From NCBI RefSeq assembly GCF_029531655.1, contig NZ_JANRMI010000001.1, forward strand, positions 992,001 to 1,056,000: DNA of 64,000 nucleotides, written 5' to 3'. A program made the position numbers and the translations under genes. The stretch comes from Bdellovibrio svalbardensis. Its GTDB lineage: Bacteria; Bdellovibrionota; Bdellovibrionia; Bdellovibrionales; Bdellovibrionaceae. Positions 17,349-26,218 of this stretch are shown here, piece after piece. Numbering within the stretch: position 1 is the first letter of the stretch; each line of letters opens with the position of its first letter. Under the pieces are notes generated by a model. It was not told the origin of the DNA. It ran no database searches and worked only from the letters and a program-made list of their open reading frames with translations.

Positions 17349-17972
17349 TTAAAATGAATAACCCACTGCGATTTTTAGGTAAGTTCCACTCATGTTAATA
17401 TCTTGCGTCGAAACATTGCCTGTCGAATCAACTGCATTTTTCCAGCGAAAATCCATATAGCCGATCTCACCGCCAACGATCACACCTGCGAGATGAGTTC
17501 CCCCTTCAAGACCAATGCTGTAGCTTGTCTGAGTGCCACCACCGAAATCTGATTTGACTGTTCCATTTTCTGTCGCTTTTAGGCTGACAGAGTGAGAAAG
17601 ACCGTAAGTAACAATGGGTCCCAAATAAATAAGGGTGTCGATGATGTGATAGCTCAACAACAAAGAAGTGCGCGTGTATTTTTCTTTGATATCCACACCG
17701 CTTCCGCTGGCAGTGAGCCCCATGTCTTCGTAGCGCAAACCAAAGTTGGGAACCAGCGGGATAGGAAGACTGACAACCACATCAGCGCCCAATCCATAAG
17801 TGGGAACAATGCTGGGGACAGAGCCTCCACAAGTTGGACATAGAGGACCTAGATCTGTATTGCTGCCGAGCAGACCATAATTCAAACGCAAATCAACCAG
17901 AGCTTTCGCTTCTTGAGGAAGTCCAGCCACGGTAGAGGTCACAATAGCAATCAAGGCAAATATCTTTTTCAT
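17349..17972 (-). CDS. Probable outer-membrane beta-barrel protein
   Basis: This 207-residue protein has a signal peptide (cleavage near EAKA, residue 25). The mature sequence has alternating hydrophobic/polar strands with many aromatic and glycine positions and ends in the AVGYSF C-terminal signature of outer-membrane barrels, with terminal Phe. One CPTC pair lies in an early loop. The ATG at 17972 has the SD AGGAG seven bases upstream. It is a single gene. I cannot name the family; an eight-strand OmpW/OmpX-like barrel is plausible from the size. Confidence 0.75.
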   Translation of the reverse strand: MKKIFALIAIVTSTVAGLPQEAKALVDLRLNYGLLGSNTDLGPLCPTCGGSVPSIVPTYGLGADVVVSLPIPLVPNFGLRYEDMGLTASGSGVDIKEKYTRTSLLLSYHIIDTLIYLGPIVTYGLSHSVSLKATENGTVKSDFGGGTQTSYSIGLEGGTHLAGVIVGGEIGYMDFRWKNAVDSTGNVSTQDINMSGTYLKIAVGYSF

Positions 17973-18092
17973 CAACGCACTCCTAGCAATATGGATCTAT
18001 TCTATTACTGGCGATGTGATCCTACAAATCAGGTCTCAAATTCAGACTAAAGTCTGACGCCTTTTTCGACAAAAAGCTGATACTTTTATTGA

Positions 18093-19079
18093 ATGCTCAT
18101 CGATGTGTTGCGACCTGAGGCGTGGGACGAAGTAAATGACTCTGTAAAAACCTATTTAGGTCTTGAACCTAAAGTTCGCGCCCGTGCATATCGAGGCCTC
18201 GCGCAGGCTATCTATGAGATCTCACAAGGCACTGCTCACTTTATGGCTCACAAACGCGCCATTGGTGTGATCAAAGGGCAAACACCTGTATTTGAAAATC
18301 TTCTTCCTTATTATTACAAAGAAACTTACGAAGTGAACGTGCGCTCACATACACAGATGAACGATGTCAAAGAGTGGGTGGAGGGACTTAAAAAAGAAAC
18401 CTGCTTTGTGATGTTTGCCGAGGATCATCCAGTCACGGGGGAGTTGTATCCCTTTGCCGATGAGTTGGATCGTTTGCTGAATGAAAAGCGTATTTTCTCT
18501 TTCCGCATTTCTCATGCTCGGCACTTTTCTGAATCTGTTGAAATTCGCCCTTACACAGTCCGCCTTTGTTCATTCTCAGCAAATGCGGCGGTGGCTATTC
18601 TAGGGGAGCGCTTCAGATCGCCAGCGATGGTGGTTGAAAATATGGCGTGGGATAAAGAGGAGTTTCTACAAGAGCTGCAAAATGCGCGTGCTGAAAAAAG
18701 TGTTAACCCTGCGTTGGTGACTCAGTTTGAAAAAGAGATTTCCCAAAGTGCTGAGTTGTATTTTAAGCCAGAGGCAACACGATTGTACGATCGTTCTGTT
18801 TGTATCTTCAAAGACGTCAGTGCGGAAGCGCTCGCCGAAAGTTTGTTTAAAAAATTGGGCCTTTCCTCTGACGAGGGCTGGCAAAAAATGAGCAGCACGA
18901 ATATGTGCTATTGGTCAGGAACCAAGATGTTTCGCCATTGGTGGGAACCAGAGCCGTCCCAGGAGCTGCTCCGTGGCCTTCTTGTGATTGGACCGGATCT
19001 ATTGAATACAAAAGACTTTGCCAAGTTGCTGATATCTTCGTATGAAGAGATAAAGCAACAGCAAAGTTGGAGTCTGTGA
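18093..19079 (+). CDS. Conserved-looking protein of unknown function upstream of recO
   Basis: This 328-residue cytosolic protein has no signal or membrane segment. The N-terminal part (SQGTAHFMAHKRAIGVIKGQTP) faintly recalls the start of fold-type-I PLP enzymes, but there is no obvious PLP-lysine motif, so I do not assign one. The stop codon overlaps the recO start by four bases (GTGA), so the two are translationally coupled and probably share a function or at least regulation. No strong SD precedes the ATG. Confidence 0.7.
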   Translation: MLIDVLRPEAWDEVNDSVKTYLGLEPKVRARAYRGLAQAIYEISQGTAHFMAHKRAIGVIKGQTPVFENLLPYYYKETYEVNVRSHTQMNDVKEWVEGLKKETCFVMFAEDHPVTGELYPFADELDRLLNEKRIFSFRISHARHFSESVEIRPYTVRLCSFSANAAVAILGERFRSPAMVVENMAWDKEEFLQELQNARAEKSVNPALVTQFEKEISQSAELYFKPEATRLYDRSVCIFKDVSAEALAESLFKKLGLSSDEGWQKMSSTNMCYWSGTKMFRHWWEPEPSQELLRGLLVIGPDLLNTKDFAKLLISSYEEIKQQQSWSL

Positions 19080-19675
19080 GTCAGGGCAAAGATCGCTTCA
19101 TCATTCTAAGAAAAATGAAATACGGCGAGGCCGATTTGATTCTTCACGCCTTGTCCGTTAACGGCGAAAAGCTTTCATTCATCGCGCGTGGAGCTTTAAG
19201 AAGTAAGAAGCGTTTCGGCGGGGGAGTGCTTGAGCCGTCCCACTTCGTGACTTTGACTTATAAGGCAGCCAGCGACGAGGGAAAACTCAACGTCCTTCAA
19301 GAGGCGACTTTGATTAACGATTTCGCCGGTATCCGTCAGGATTATGACAAATTGGAATTCGCCCTGCATGTTTTGGAATGTGTCAGCAAGGTCAGCCAAG
19401 AGGGCGATCAGCATTCTGATTTCTTGTTCAATCTTCTCGGTCATACTTTGAAGGCGACCGAAACCACCAAAGACGTTCTGGTTTTGAAGATGCATTTCTA
19501 TCTGCGCTTCATGCTTCAACAAGGCGTTATCGACGCCGAACCGTGGATGACACCTTTTTTGCGAACAAATTTAAGTGAATCGAACACACTGTTGAATCAA
19601 CGCCAGTTGGTAGATGAAGAATTGCATAACGTTGAAATAATGGTTCGTCACTACCTTCAACATGCGATGATTTAG
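19076..19675 (+). CDS. recO: DNA repair protein RecO
   Basis: RecO binds single-stranded DNA and works with RecR and RecF to load RecA at gaps. The N-terminal OB fold is clear (DRFIILRKMKYGEADLILHAL, then FIARGALRSKKRFGGGVLEP), followed by a helical domain. The length of 199 residues is short for the family (about 240), and the C-terminal four-cysteine zinc motif of many RecO proteins is absent. GTG at 19076 gives a four-base overlap with the upstream stop; a TTG at 19067 is an alternative. The gene appears intact, not frameshifted. Confidence 0.88.
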   Translation: MSQGKDRFIILRKMKYGEADLILHALSVNGEKLSFIARGALRSKKRFGGGVLEPSHFVTLTYKAASDEGKLNVLQEATLINDFAGIRQDYDKLEFALHVLECVSKVSQEGDQHSDFLFNLLGHTLKATETTKDVLVLKMHFYLRFMLQQGVIDAEPWMTPFLRTNLSESNTLLNQRQLVDEELHNVEIMVRHYLQHAMI

Positions 19676-19838
19676 CTCGAGTCGTCATCTGACTGAAACT
19701 TCAGGATAATGCCAAGTTCCTTATCATTTTCCGAAGACATTGCCTCATATTCATATATATTTTGATCTGGACCTTAAGGCTCTAGTTCTCTTCGTCCGTA
19801 GTGTTAGAATACACAACTAACCAACTGGAGAACATGAA

Positions 19839-21650
19839 ATGAGAAATTATTTAAAGCCCGTCAGAGCCGCATTTACTCTGACCCTCCTGTTGAACGTTTC
19901 TCACAGTTTTGCACAGAGTACAGTCCCTTTCCGTCCCGGTCTTAAAGAGATGACGGGTGAAGAAGATAAAAAACTTCACACAAAAAAAGTAAAGAAGGTG
20001 CACACGAACCGGCTCGGCCTGGAGCGTGTGAATAAAGAACGAAGTCAGCGCGGAGAATCTCCTGTTTCGGCAGATCTTTCTCTGCCAGAGTTTGAAACCG
20101 ATCAAACTCTCGGTGCTACTTCAACTGGAATGGTCACCGGCACGGCACTTGGCAGTGCGCCTGCCCAAGTCGACAATTCTGCGATGGTGTCCTTCCCACC
20201 GATTGCCAACCAAGGGGGCCTTGGCTCTTGCGTGGCGTTTGCAACGACTTACTACATGATGAGCCACGAGGTCTGTTTGACTTTGGGGTGCGATAATAAA
20301 AACTATGGACAGCGCATTTACTCGCCGAAGTGGACTTACAATCTTATAAATGGCGGCGGCGACAACGGTTCTTTTTTTTCGAACGCTTTCGCTGTCCTGG
20401 AAAAGCATGGTGCCGCGCTCAACTCTGAATTTCCATACGATACAAATTATCTTGCTTGGAGCATGAACTCCCTGCATTGGAAAAATGCCATCAACTCTCG
20501 CATGCGCCCCAACAGCTACCTTACTGTCAACACGGATGCGGGTATGGCCTCTTTAAAACAAATGCTCGCCAACGGTCACGTTGTAGTCGCAGGAACCTAT
20601 GTGAACAGCTGGGTGTATAGAAAGGTGCAGACCAATCCGCTTGTGGGGTCTAACCCCTTTGTTGGACAAAACATTGTTTCTCATCTCAATGGGTCCGTGG
20701 CAGGACACGCCATTACTATTGTTGGCTATGACGATAACATCTGGACGGATATCAACAACAATGGTGTGGTAGACCCTCAGGAAGTGGGAGCATTTAAAAT
20801 TGCCAATTCCTTTGGTTCAACTTGGGGAAATCAGGGGTACATTTGGGTCTCATATGATGCCTTCAGAGCCACGTCCACGGTTCCCAATTTCGCGCCAACG
20901 GGAAGAGTTCAATTCGCCCAGAGTGGGAATGTTTATTTCTCAACTTACGTTGCTTATACGCCGAAATTGATTGCTGAGGTCAACATGTCTCATGCCCTGC
21001 GCGCTCAAATGTCTTTGCAATTTGGTTCTTCTGCAAATACGACCACGCAGCCTTCAACTTACTGGTCTCCGTTTGCCTTTGTGAACAATGGAGGATCTTG
21101 GGCCTTTGATGGAACATCCGTTGAAAAGCAGGGCTCCTTCTTCTTTGATATTTCTTCTTTGGCAGGATCTGATGTTAACAGCCAGTATTTCTATCTGGTT
21201 GAGAAAGACTCTACTGCGGGCAGTGCTTTATCTACTTACAACTTCAATATCGTGGATCCGGTCCAAGGCAACATCTTGCTTTCTGCTTCAGGAGTTCCGG
21301 CCTATGTTGATGCCAACTCATCCACGTTGAGAGCCGGCAATGCACCTGTGGCACCGCCAGCGGATACACTCGCGCCGACGGCACCGACGAATCTTAAGGC
21401 CTCTTTGGTTTATCTCCGTGGGGGGAAATCTGCCCGGGTAGCCCTTGGCTGGTCTGCATCTACAGATAACGTGGCGGTGCAAAAGTATCTGATTTATCGC
21501 AACGGTGTGAAGATTGGTGAGACTTCTTATTTGAGCTACAACGACAATAACCTCACTCGTGGAGTTACTTACACTTATCAAATTGTGGCAGTAGACTCGA
21601 GTGGTAATAAGTCGGCGCCATCGACGGCCGCATCAGCCCTCTGGCAGTAG
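19839..21650 (+). CDS. Secreted C1A papain-like cysteine protease with fibronectin type III-like tail
   Basis: This 603-residue exported protease has a signal peptide ending SFAQ (residue 26) and a pro-region rich in Lys. The papain-like domain spans about 110-360: the oxyanion Gln and nucleophile in NQGGLGSCVAFATTY, the catalytic His in GHAITIVGYDD and the Asn in IANSFGSTWGNQGY. An acidic DINNNGVVDPQE insert resembles a calcium-binding loop. A middle beta-rich region follows, then a C-terminal fibronectin type III-like module (about 505-600; DNVAVQKYLIYRNGVKIG). It probably acts outside the cell or in the periplasm; a role in prey protein digestion is only inferred. Confidence 0.88.
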   Translation: MRNYLKPVRAAFTLTLLLNVSHSFAQSTVPFRPGLKEMTGEEDKKLHTKKVKKVHTNRLGLERVNKERSQRGESPVSADLSLPEFETDQTLGATSTGMVTGTALGSAPAQVDNSAMVSFPPIANQGGLGSCVAFATTYYMMSHEVCLTLGCDNKNYGQRIYSPKWTYNLINGGGDNGSFFSNAFAVLEKHGAALNSEFPYDTNYLAWSMNSLHWKNAINSRMRPNSYLTVNTDAGMASLKQMLANGHVVVAGTYVNSWVYRKVQTNPLVGSNPFVGQNIVSHLNGSVAGHAITIVGYDDNIWTDINNNGVVDPQEVGAFKIANSFGSTWGNQGYIWVSYDAFRATSTVPNFAPTGRVQFAQSGNVYFSTYVAYTPKLIAEVNMSHALRAQMSLQFGSSANTTTQPSTYWSPFAFVNNGGSWAFDGTSVEKQGSFFFDISSLAGSDVNSQYFYLVEKDSTAGSALSTYNFNIVDPVQGNILLSASGVPAYVDANSSTLRAGNAPVAPPADTLAPTAPTNLKASLVYLRGGKSARVALGWSASTDNVAVQKYLIYRNGVKIGETSYLSYNDNNLTRGVTYTYQIVAVDSSGNKSAPSTAASALWQ

Positions 21651-21675
21651 TTTTCTTTCTTAGCGGTGAATTTAG

Positions 21676-21700
21676 GAAGGGGCGGGTGACCGCCCCTTTC
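21676..21700 (+). terminator. Terminator after the papain-like protease gene
   Basis: AAGGGGCGG, GTGA loop, CCGCCCCTTT. The stem is strong and GC-rich with a short T tract. Confidence 0.65.
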
Positions 21701-21712
21701 GCGTGCGATGAA

Positions 21713-21997
21713 TTAGATCAAGTGAAAGTAGCTTAAGGCTTGCGCAATCATCGAGTTTGAGAAACCGTAGCGAAGATTCCCAATAATCAGCACAAGAATG
21801 ACAATCACTTGAGCTAGATATTTTGTTTTTTGTGAAGTGCTACTTTTTCGGATCTCACTCCATTTCTCTAAAGTGCCCAGGGCGAAAATCAGTGCGACGC
21901 TGAATACTGAGGGAATGGCGGATGAAGGAAAGAAGAAAATACTTCCGAAAAATGCATAAATTGTCCAAGGCTTCAAAATCAACTGTTTGTTCTTCAT
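21713..21997 (-). CDS. Small two-helix membrane protein, unknown
   Basis: This 94-residue protein has two or three hydrophobic segments (about 12-42 and 60-80) separated by a charged stretch (EKWSEIRKSSTSQKTKY). No family is recognised. Its ATG follows the upstream stop by one base, and its SD (AAAGGGA) lies in the last codons of that gene, so it is translationally coupled to the 21999-23363 gene and may partner with that protein in the envelope. Confidence 0.65.
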   Translation of the reverse strand: MKNKQLILKPWTIYAFFGSIFFFPSSAIPSVFSVALIFALGTLEKWSEIRKSSTSQKTKYLAQVIVILVLIIGNLRYGFSNSMIAQALSYFHLI

Positions 21998-21998
21998 T

Positions 21999-23363
21999 TT
22001 AAGTCCCTTTCATTGGTGTCGAAATATTCTTAAAGTCTTTTTTCTTTTGCTCGAGATTAAACCCGGGAGCTTTTCGGTCTTCCAAGAAGTTCGTAAAAAC
22101 CTTGATCTCATTTTCAGATTCGCCATCCAAGTTGTCGTCAGAGTCGTCATCGTTGGTGTCGGGCTCTTTCGGCGCCGCGGGAGTTCCAGAATCTGATGTT
22201 TTCGGAGCTGGGTCAGTATCATTATTTTCTTTTGGGACGGGAGGCTCATTGGGCTCTGTTGTTTTCGGCGGGTTGTCCTTTGGTGTTTCAGCGGGCTTGG
22301 GTTCATTTTTTGGCGGTTCTTGCTTCTTTGGTTCTGTACCCTTGCATTCATTGCTTTGAGAGCAAACATATCCTCCTCCAATCGTCCCAATTATAACTCC
22401 GGCCACGGCCCCAATTTGCTGCCCTAAAACAAATCCAATTCCAGCCCCGCTCGCTGCTATGGTAAAAGTGCTATCTATGCATCTTGCAATACATTGGCCA
22501 CTCATGGAAACCAGATCTAGTTTCGAGAACAAACCTTTCGGGCGTTCTTCGCGATCTTCATTCGAAGAGCGCGGTGTTGAGGTCCAATCTTGTTTTCCGG
22601 TAAAACCTTTTTTAGGAGTTTCTTCATTGTTGCGCATTTGTTGTGGTGTGCTGCGAAAGTCTTTCTTTGGTTGAAATCCTTGTGGCTCAGCAGCCCCCTC
22701 ATCACCATTGCGCATTTGATTTGGATAAAGATTGCGACTCGCGAATCCTAAGAATGAACTCTTCCCAAGTATGGCTTGGGCCATGAAATCTGAATTGTCA
22801 TTGATGGCCAGTGGTTGTGGTTGATTCCTTTTGAATTCGTCACCAAGCATCTTCTGCATGGAAGATAGAATGTCTCTGTCATTGAGTTTCATAACGCTTT
22901 CGAAATTTCTTCCGGTGAATTCCAAAGGCAGGCCATATTGACGGTGCAGGCCTTCAGCCAGTGGTGCGGCTAATCGTTTTAGCATGGGGTTCATCATGTT
23001 GCCGAACTCAGGTTTTCCCGCAGCATAAGAGGTATCAATAAGCGCCAAGGCGGGCTCGATAAGGCCCTTCATAAGTCCTTGGTTCTCAATATGGCGATTA
23101 ATGATTCTTTCAACATCGTTCGGATTAAGCGAGGGATTCCATGCTTGAAGAGCCAAAGAGAAGAAGCGAGCTCCCTGACGAATCTCCGCGGCTTGGGTAT
23201 TTGCGGGAAGAATAAACTCCGCGAGATCGGGAATGGGCTCGTAGATGTTAGATGGGGTTTGTGGGAAATTTTTTGGTAGGGGAGCTAAAACTTGTTTAGC
23301 AGCGTATGCGTTTACGGTTAGTAAAACTGCGGGAACAATAAGTATGATTGATTTGGTCTTCAT
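21999..23363 (-). CDS. Large secreted protein with glycine-zipper segment and Pro/Glu/Asp-rich tail, unknown
   Basis: This 454-residue protein has a signal peptide (residues 1-21, cleavage after AYA). The first 190 residues look folded and helical. A linker with repeated QMRN and STP motifs follows. Residues about 285-320 form a Cys-bounded, glycine-zipper-like hydrophobic segment (GAGIGFVLGQQIGAVAG) of the type that inserts in membranes. The last 120 residues are low complexity, rich in P, E, K, then D. I recognise no family. The layout suggests an envelope protein with a disordered arm. The SD AAGGAG precedes the ATG. Confidence 0.72.
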   Translation of the reverse strand: MKTKSIILIVPAVLLTVNAYAAKQVLAPLPKNFPQTPSNIYEPIPDLAEFILPANTQAAEIRQGARFFSLALQAWNPSLNPNDVERIINRHIENQGLMKGLIEPALALIDTSYAAGKPEFGNMMNPMLKRLAAPLAEGLHRQYGLPLEFTGRNFESVMKLNDRDILSSMQKMLGDEFKRNQPQPLAINDNSDFMAQAILGKSSFLGFASRNLYPNQMRNGDEGAAEPQGFQPKKDFRSTPQQMRNNEETPKKGFTGKQDWTSTPRSSNEDREERPKGLFSKLDLVSMSGQCIARCIDSTFTIAASGAGIGFVLGQQIGAVAGVIIGTIGGGYVCSQSNECKGTEPKKQEPPKNEPKPAETPKDNPPKTTEPNEPPVPKENNDTDPAPKTSDSGTPAAPKEPDTNDDDSDDNLDGESENEIKVFTNFLEDRKAPGFNLEQKKKDFKNISTPMKGT

Positions 23364-23512
23364 GAGATCTCCTTTGATGGAGAACCCATAAAGCTAATTC
23401 GGTGCCTGGTTTCTTGAGGCTGTAGTCCAATGTATTAGACTACAGTCATTTTCTTCCATGTTTTGAGAATTCAGTCCGAGACTTGGGACGATCTGTCCGG
23501 ATTCCGGGCCGC

Positions 23513-23881
23513 TCATTTTCCGCGGGTCTGATATTTCTGAAGACTGGCTTGGCTTTCAAAATAGATCACAGAGCCATCTTCTCGGGCGGCGATAACTGCC
23601 GTGGCTTTGTCGACGATTCTCTTAGTTACGGGATCCTGAGCTGTGCGTGCTGAGGCATCTTGCGCTAAGGTCTGTTTGCAGTTTTGGCAGCAACCATAAT
23701 AAGTCTTTCCACCGTGAGCTACAGGAATTTGATCGCGAGGAAATACCATGTTGGTGACCATGCAGACTCTTTGATTAGGAACAACTTTCAGGTTTTCTTT
23801 AGCCAATGCCGTCGTTCCTATGGTGAGCAAAACCAGCACGGCAGAAACTGCGATGACAAAGAAACTCTTGATCTGTTTCAT
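23513..23881 (-). CDS. Exported TRASH/YHS-like metal-binding protein
   Basis: This 122-residue protein has a signal peptide (about 1-27, cleavage after ALA). The mature part contains RVCMVTNMVF, then KTYYGCCQNCKQTL, which resembles the C-x(about 20)-CC-x2-C arrangement of TRASH/YHS domains that bind copper or other heavy metals. The sequence then has EDGSVIYFESQASLQKYQ, similar to the NosL/TRASH-like end. It stands alone with an SD (AGGAAG) upstream. A metal sensor or chaperone role in the periplasm is likely but not shown. Confidence 0.72.
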   Translation of the reverse strand: MKQIKSFFVIAVSAVLVLLTIGTTALAKENLKVVPNQRVCMVTNMVFPRDQIPVAHGGKTYYGCCQNCKQTLAQDASARTAQDPVTKRIVDKATAVIAAREDGSVIYFESQASLQKYQTRGK

Positions 23882-23980
23882 ATTGATCTTCCTGTAGGTT
23901 GGGCCTTCAACTTATATAATGAATGGCGCGTATACAACTACTAGGGGAGTAACGGCTTCTTTGTGACAGAGAACTGAAAA

Positions 23981-24868
23981 CTATTTGCCCTTACCCAAGG
24001 GATGCAGCTTTTCCATGGTTCTCGCTAGCTGATCAATTCCCAAGTGAGTGTACTTCTCGGTCGCCTGCAGGCTTTCGTGGCCCAGCAGTTCTTGCAACGT
24101 GCGAAGGTTCGCTCCGCTTGATAGCAGATGAGTCGCAAAGCTGTGCCTCAAGGCATGAGGATGCAGAGGCTTGAGAAGGCCCGCACGAATTCCACTTTGC
24201 TTCACCATCTCGTAAGCAGTTCTTTGAACCAGTGGAGTCTCACCGAAGACGAACTCATTAAAGCCGCTTTCTTTTTTCCATCTCTGCAAGACGGCGATGG
24301 TCATTGAAGGCAAAGCAATCACTCGCTCTTTCGAGCCTTTTCCCATCACGCGTAAAACTTTTTGCGAGACATGCACATCGGACCACTTCAAGTTGCAAGC
24401 CTCGCTCACGCGCAGTCCTCCACCATAAAGAAGCAGGAACAGGACTTTCTCGCGCAGAGGAATTTCGTTTTTTTCTTCGAAGGTTTTTAGAACTGCGAGG
24501 GCTTCATCCACACTCAGGAAGTGCGGGATCTTCTTCGGAACCTTCGGGCAAGTGACCTGCATAGAGAGATCTCTCTCGGTGAGTTCCTGGTCAAAGGCCC
24601 AGGAAAAGAAGCTCTTCAGAGTGGCTGCCTTGCGGTTTCTTGAGGCCAAAGAAAGCTGCGCCCAACGGTTAAAGGCCAATCGAACAGATGTTAGTAGTTC
24701 GGGCTCGGTCCAAGAATTCTTGGCTGAACGTGAATTTTTATCGAGTTCAAAGGCTTGCTGTAAATCGAGGGTGTAGTGCTTGATTGTAAGGGGGGAGGCT
24801 GACCTAATAAAAGTCATGTATTTCAGGTATTTATCTATGTTTTCGTTAAGATAAAAAGCCTTACTCAT
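23981..24868 (-). CDS. xerC: Tyrosine recombinase XerC/XerD family
   Basis: This site-specific tyrosine recombinase of 295 residues has the size and form of XerC/XerD, which resolve chromosome dimers at dif. The N-terminal SAM-like domain (about 1-95) has the motif SPLTIKHYTLDLQQAF. The catalytic residues are Arg in GGGLRVSEACNLKW, the HxxR in HALRHSFATHLL, His in LLGHESLQATEKY and the nucleophile Tyr in that last motif. The ATG at 24868 is preferred to an upstream TTG. No phage or transposon genes are nearby, so a housekeeping role is likely; C versus D cannot be told apart here. Confidence 0.85.
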   Translation of the reverse strand: MSKAFYLNENIDKYLKYMTFIRSASPLTIKHYTLDLQQAFELDKNSRSAKNSWTEPELLTSVRLAFNRWAQLSLASRNRKAATLKSFFSWAFDQELTERDLSMQVTCPKVPKKIPHFLSVDEALAVLKTFEEKNEIPLREKVLFLLLYGGGLRVSEACNLKWSDVHVSQKVLRVMGKGSKERVIALPSMTIAVLQRWKKESGFNEFVFGETPLVQRTAYEMVKQSGIRAGLLKPLHPHALRHSFATHLLSSGANLRTLQELLGHESLQATEKYTHLGIDQLARTMEKLHPLGKGK

Positions 24869-25063
24869 AAGCCTCAAAACTCGTTAAACGGACCCCATGG
24901 GCATAAAAAAAATCTAACGCCATGCAAAATTTTTATTGCAAAACCTACACGACCTTGGTTATAACTCAATGCGTTGCCGCAGTGTATCAGGATGAGATAA
25001 TCAAACTGAGACATCGCTAAAAGGTTTTTTAAATTGCAGACCGTTACCGAAAGGTGGACCCCG

Positions 25064-26119
25064 ATGAACGATAACAACTCAACAATCCTTCCTGCTTCTC
25101 AGAATGCTAACCAAGTGATGTGGAATACAAACACAACTTCTAAGGTTATGGAAAACAAGACCATTGTCTATCAGTCTGAAGTGATGGGCAGCATGATGAA
25201 GATGATCGACCGCGTAGCTCCTTCTCAAGCAAACATCCTGGTGCTTGGTGAATCAGGTACAGGTAAAGAGTTGATCGCTCGTTCTATCCATGAACGTTCT
25301 GGTCGTAAGAATAAACCTTTCATCGCAATCAACTGCGGTGCTCTTCGTGAAACTCTTCTTGAGTCAGAATTGTTCGGTCATGAAAAAGGATCTTTCACTG
25401 GCGCTTACAACCGCAAAATCGGTTTGGCAGAAGCGGCTAACGGTGGAACTTTGTTCTTGGACGAAATCGGTGAATTGGATCCAGCGATCCAATCTAAACT
25501 TCTTCGCTTCATCCAGGAAGGCGAGATGTTCCGTGTTGGTGGAAAAGACCCTATCAAAGTGGATATCCGTTTGATCTGTGCGACTAACAGAGAATTGGAT
25601 CAAGAAGTTTCACGCGGTAACTTCCGTGAGGACCTTTTCTATCGCATCAACACAATCGTAGTAAGTGCTCCGCCTTTGCGCCGTCGTAAAGAGGACATCC
25701 CTGCACTTGTGAACCATTTCTTGAATAACTCGCAACACGCTTACTTGAATCGCGGTCGTACAGTATCTGAAGACGCGATGAAAGCTTTGATGAAGTACGA
25801 GTGGCCAGGAAATATCCGTGAACTTCAAAACGTGTGTGAAAGATTGCAGATCTTGTCTGACGGTCACATGATCATGTTGAATGACGTTCCTGAGAATATC
25901 AGAAACCCTGAGACTCAGAAGGACGCTATCGACTACGATCCTGCAATGACTTTGCACGATTTGGAAAAGCGCTACATCCTTAAAGCTTTGGCGCACTTTG
26001 GTGGTAACAAAACTCAAGCGGCTAACAACTTGGGTATCACCATCAAGACTTTGTATAACAAACTTCATGAGTACGGCGAGTTCGAAAAATTCGCGGTTCA
26101 CTCTAAACCGATGAAGTAG
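25064..26119 (+). CDS. Sigma-54-dependent transcriptional activator without receiver domain
   Basis: This 351-residue bacterial enhancer-binding protein is made almost only of the AAA+ and Fis-type HTH domains. Walker A is GESGTGKE, the sigma-54 contact loop is GSFTGA (a conservative GAFTGA variant), Walker B is GGTLFLDEIGEL, and the arginine-finger region FREDLFYRIN is intact. The C-terminal HTH reads NKTQAANNLGITIKTLYNKL. The N-terminal 45 residues are polar with no receiver or GAF domain, so activity may be set by abundance or a partner. The ATG at 25064 has the SD AGGTGG six bases upstream. It ends at a strong terminator. Confidence 0.92.
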   Translation: MNDNNSTILPASQNANQVMWNTNTTSKVMENKTIVYQSEVMGSMMKMIDRVAPSQANILVLGESGTGKELIARSIHERSGRKNKPFIAINCGALRETLLESELFGHEKGSFTGAYNRKIGLAEAANGGTLFLDEIGELDPAIQSKLLRFIQEGEMFRVGGKDPIKVDIRLICATNRELDQEVSRGNFREDLFYRINTIVVSAPPLRRRKEDIPALVNHFLNNSQHAYLNRGRTVSEDAMKALMKYEWPGNIRELQNVCERLQILSDGHMIMLNDVPENIRNPETQKDAIDYDPAMTLHDLEKRYILKALAHFGGNKTQAANNLGITIKTLYNKLHEYGEFEKFAVHSKPMK

Positions 26120-26144
26120 TCCTTCTTCCATAAGTTACTAGCTA

Positions 26145-26189
26145 GGCTCAGCGGGGTTTTCTCTCTTCCCCCCGCTGGGCCTTTTTTTT
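26145..26189 (+). terminator. Rho-independent terminator
   Basis: GGCTCAGCGGGG (26145-26156) pairs with CCCCGCTGGGCC (26170-26181) and eight T follow. The long stem ends the sigma-54 activator transcript. Confidence 0.88.
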
Positions 26190-26218
26190 GAGATTTCCCT
26201 GGGCCAATCGGAGCGTTT

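Noticed and set aside
23981-24868. Tyrosine recombinase as a sign of a prophage or integrative element
   Set aside because: The size and motifs fit housekeeping XerC/XerD, and no phage, relaxase or attachment-site duplication is nearby.
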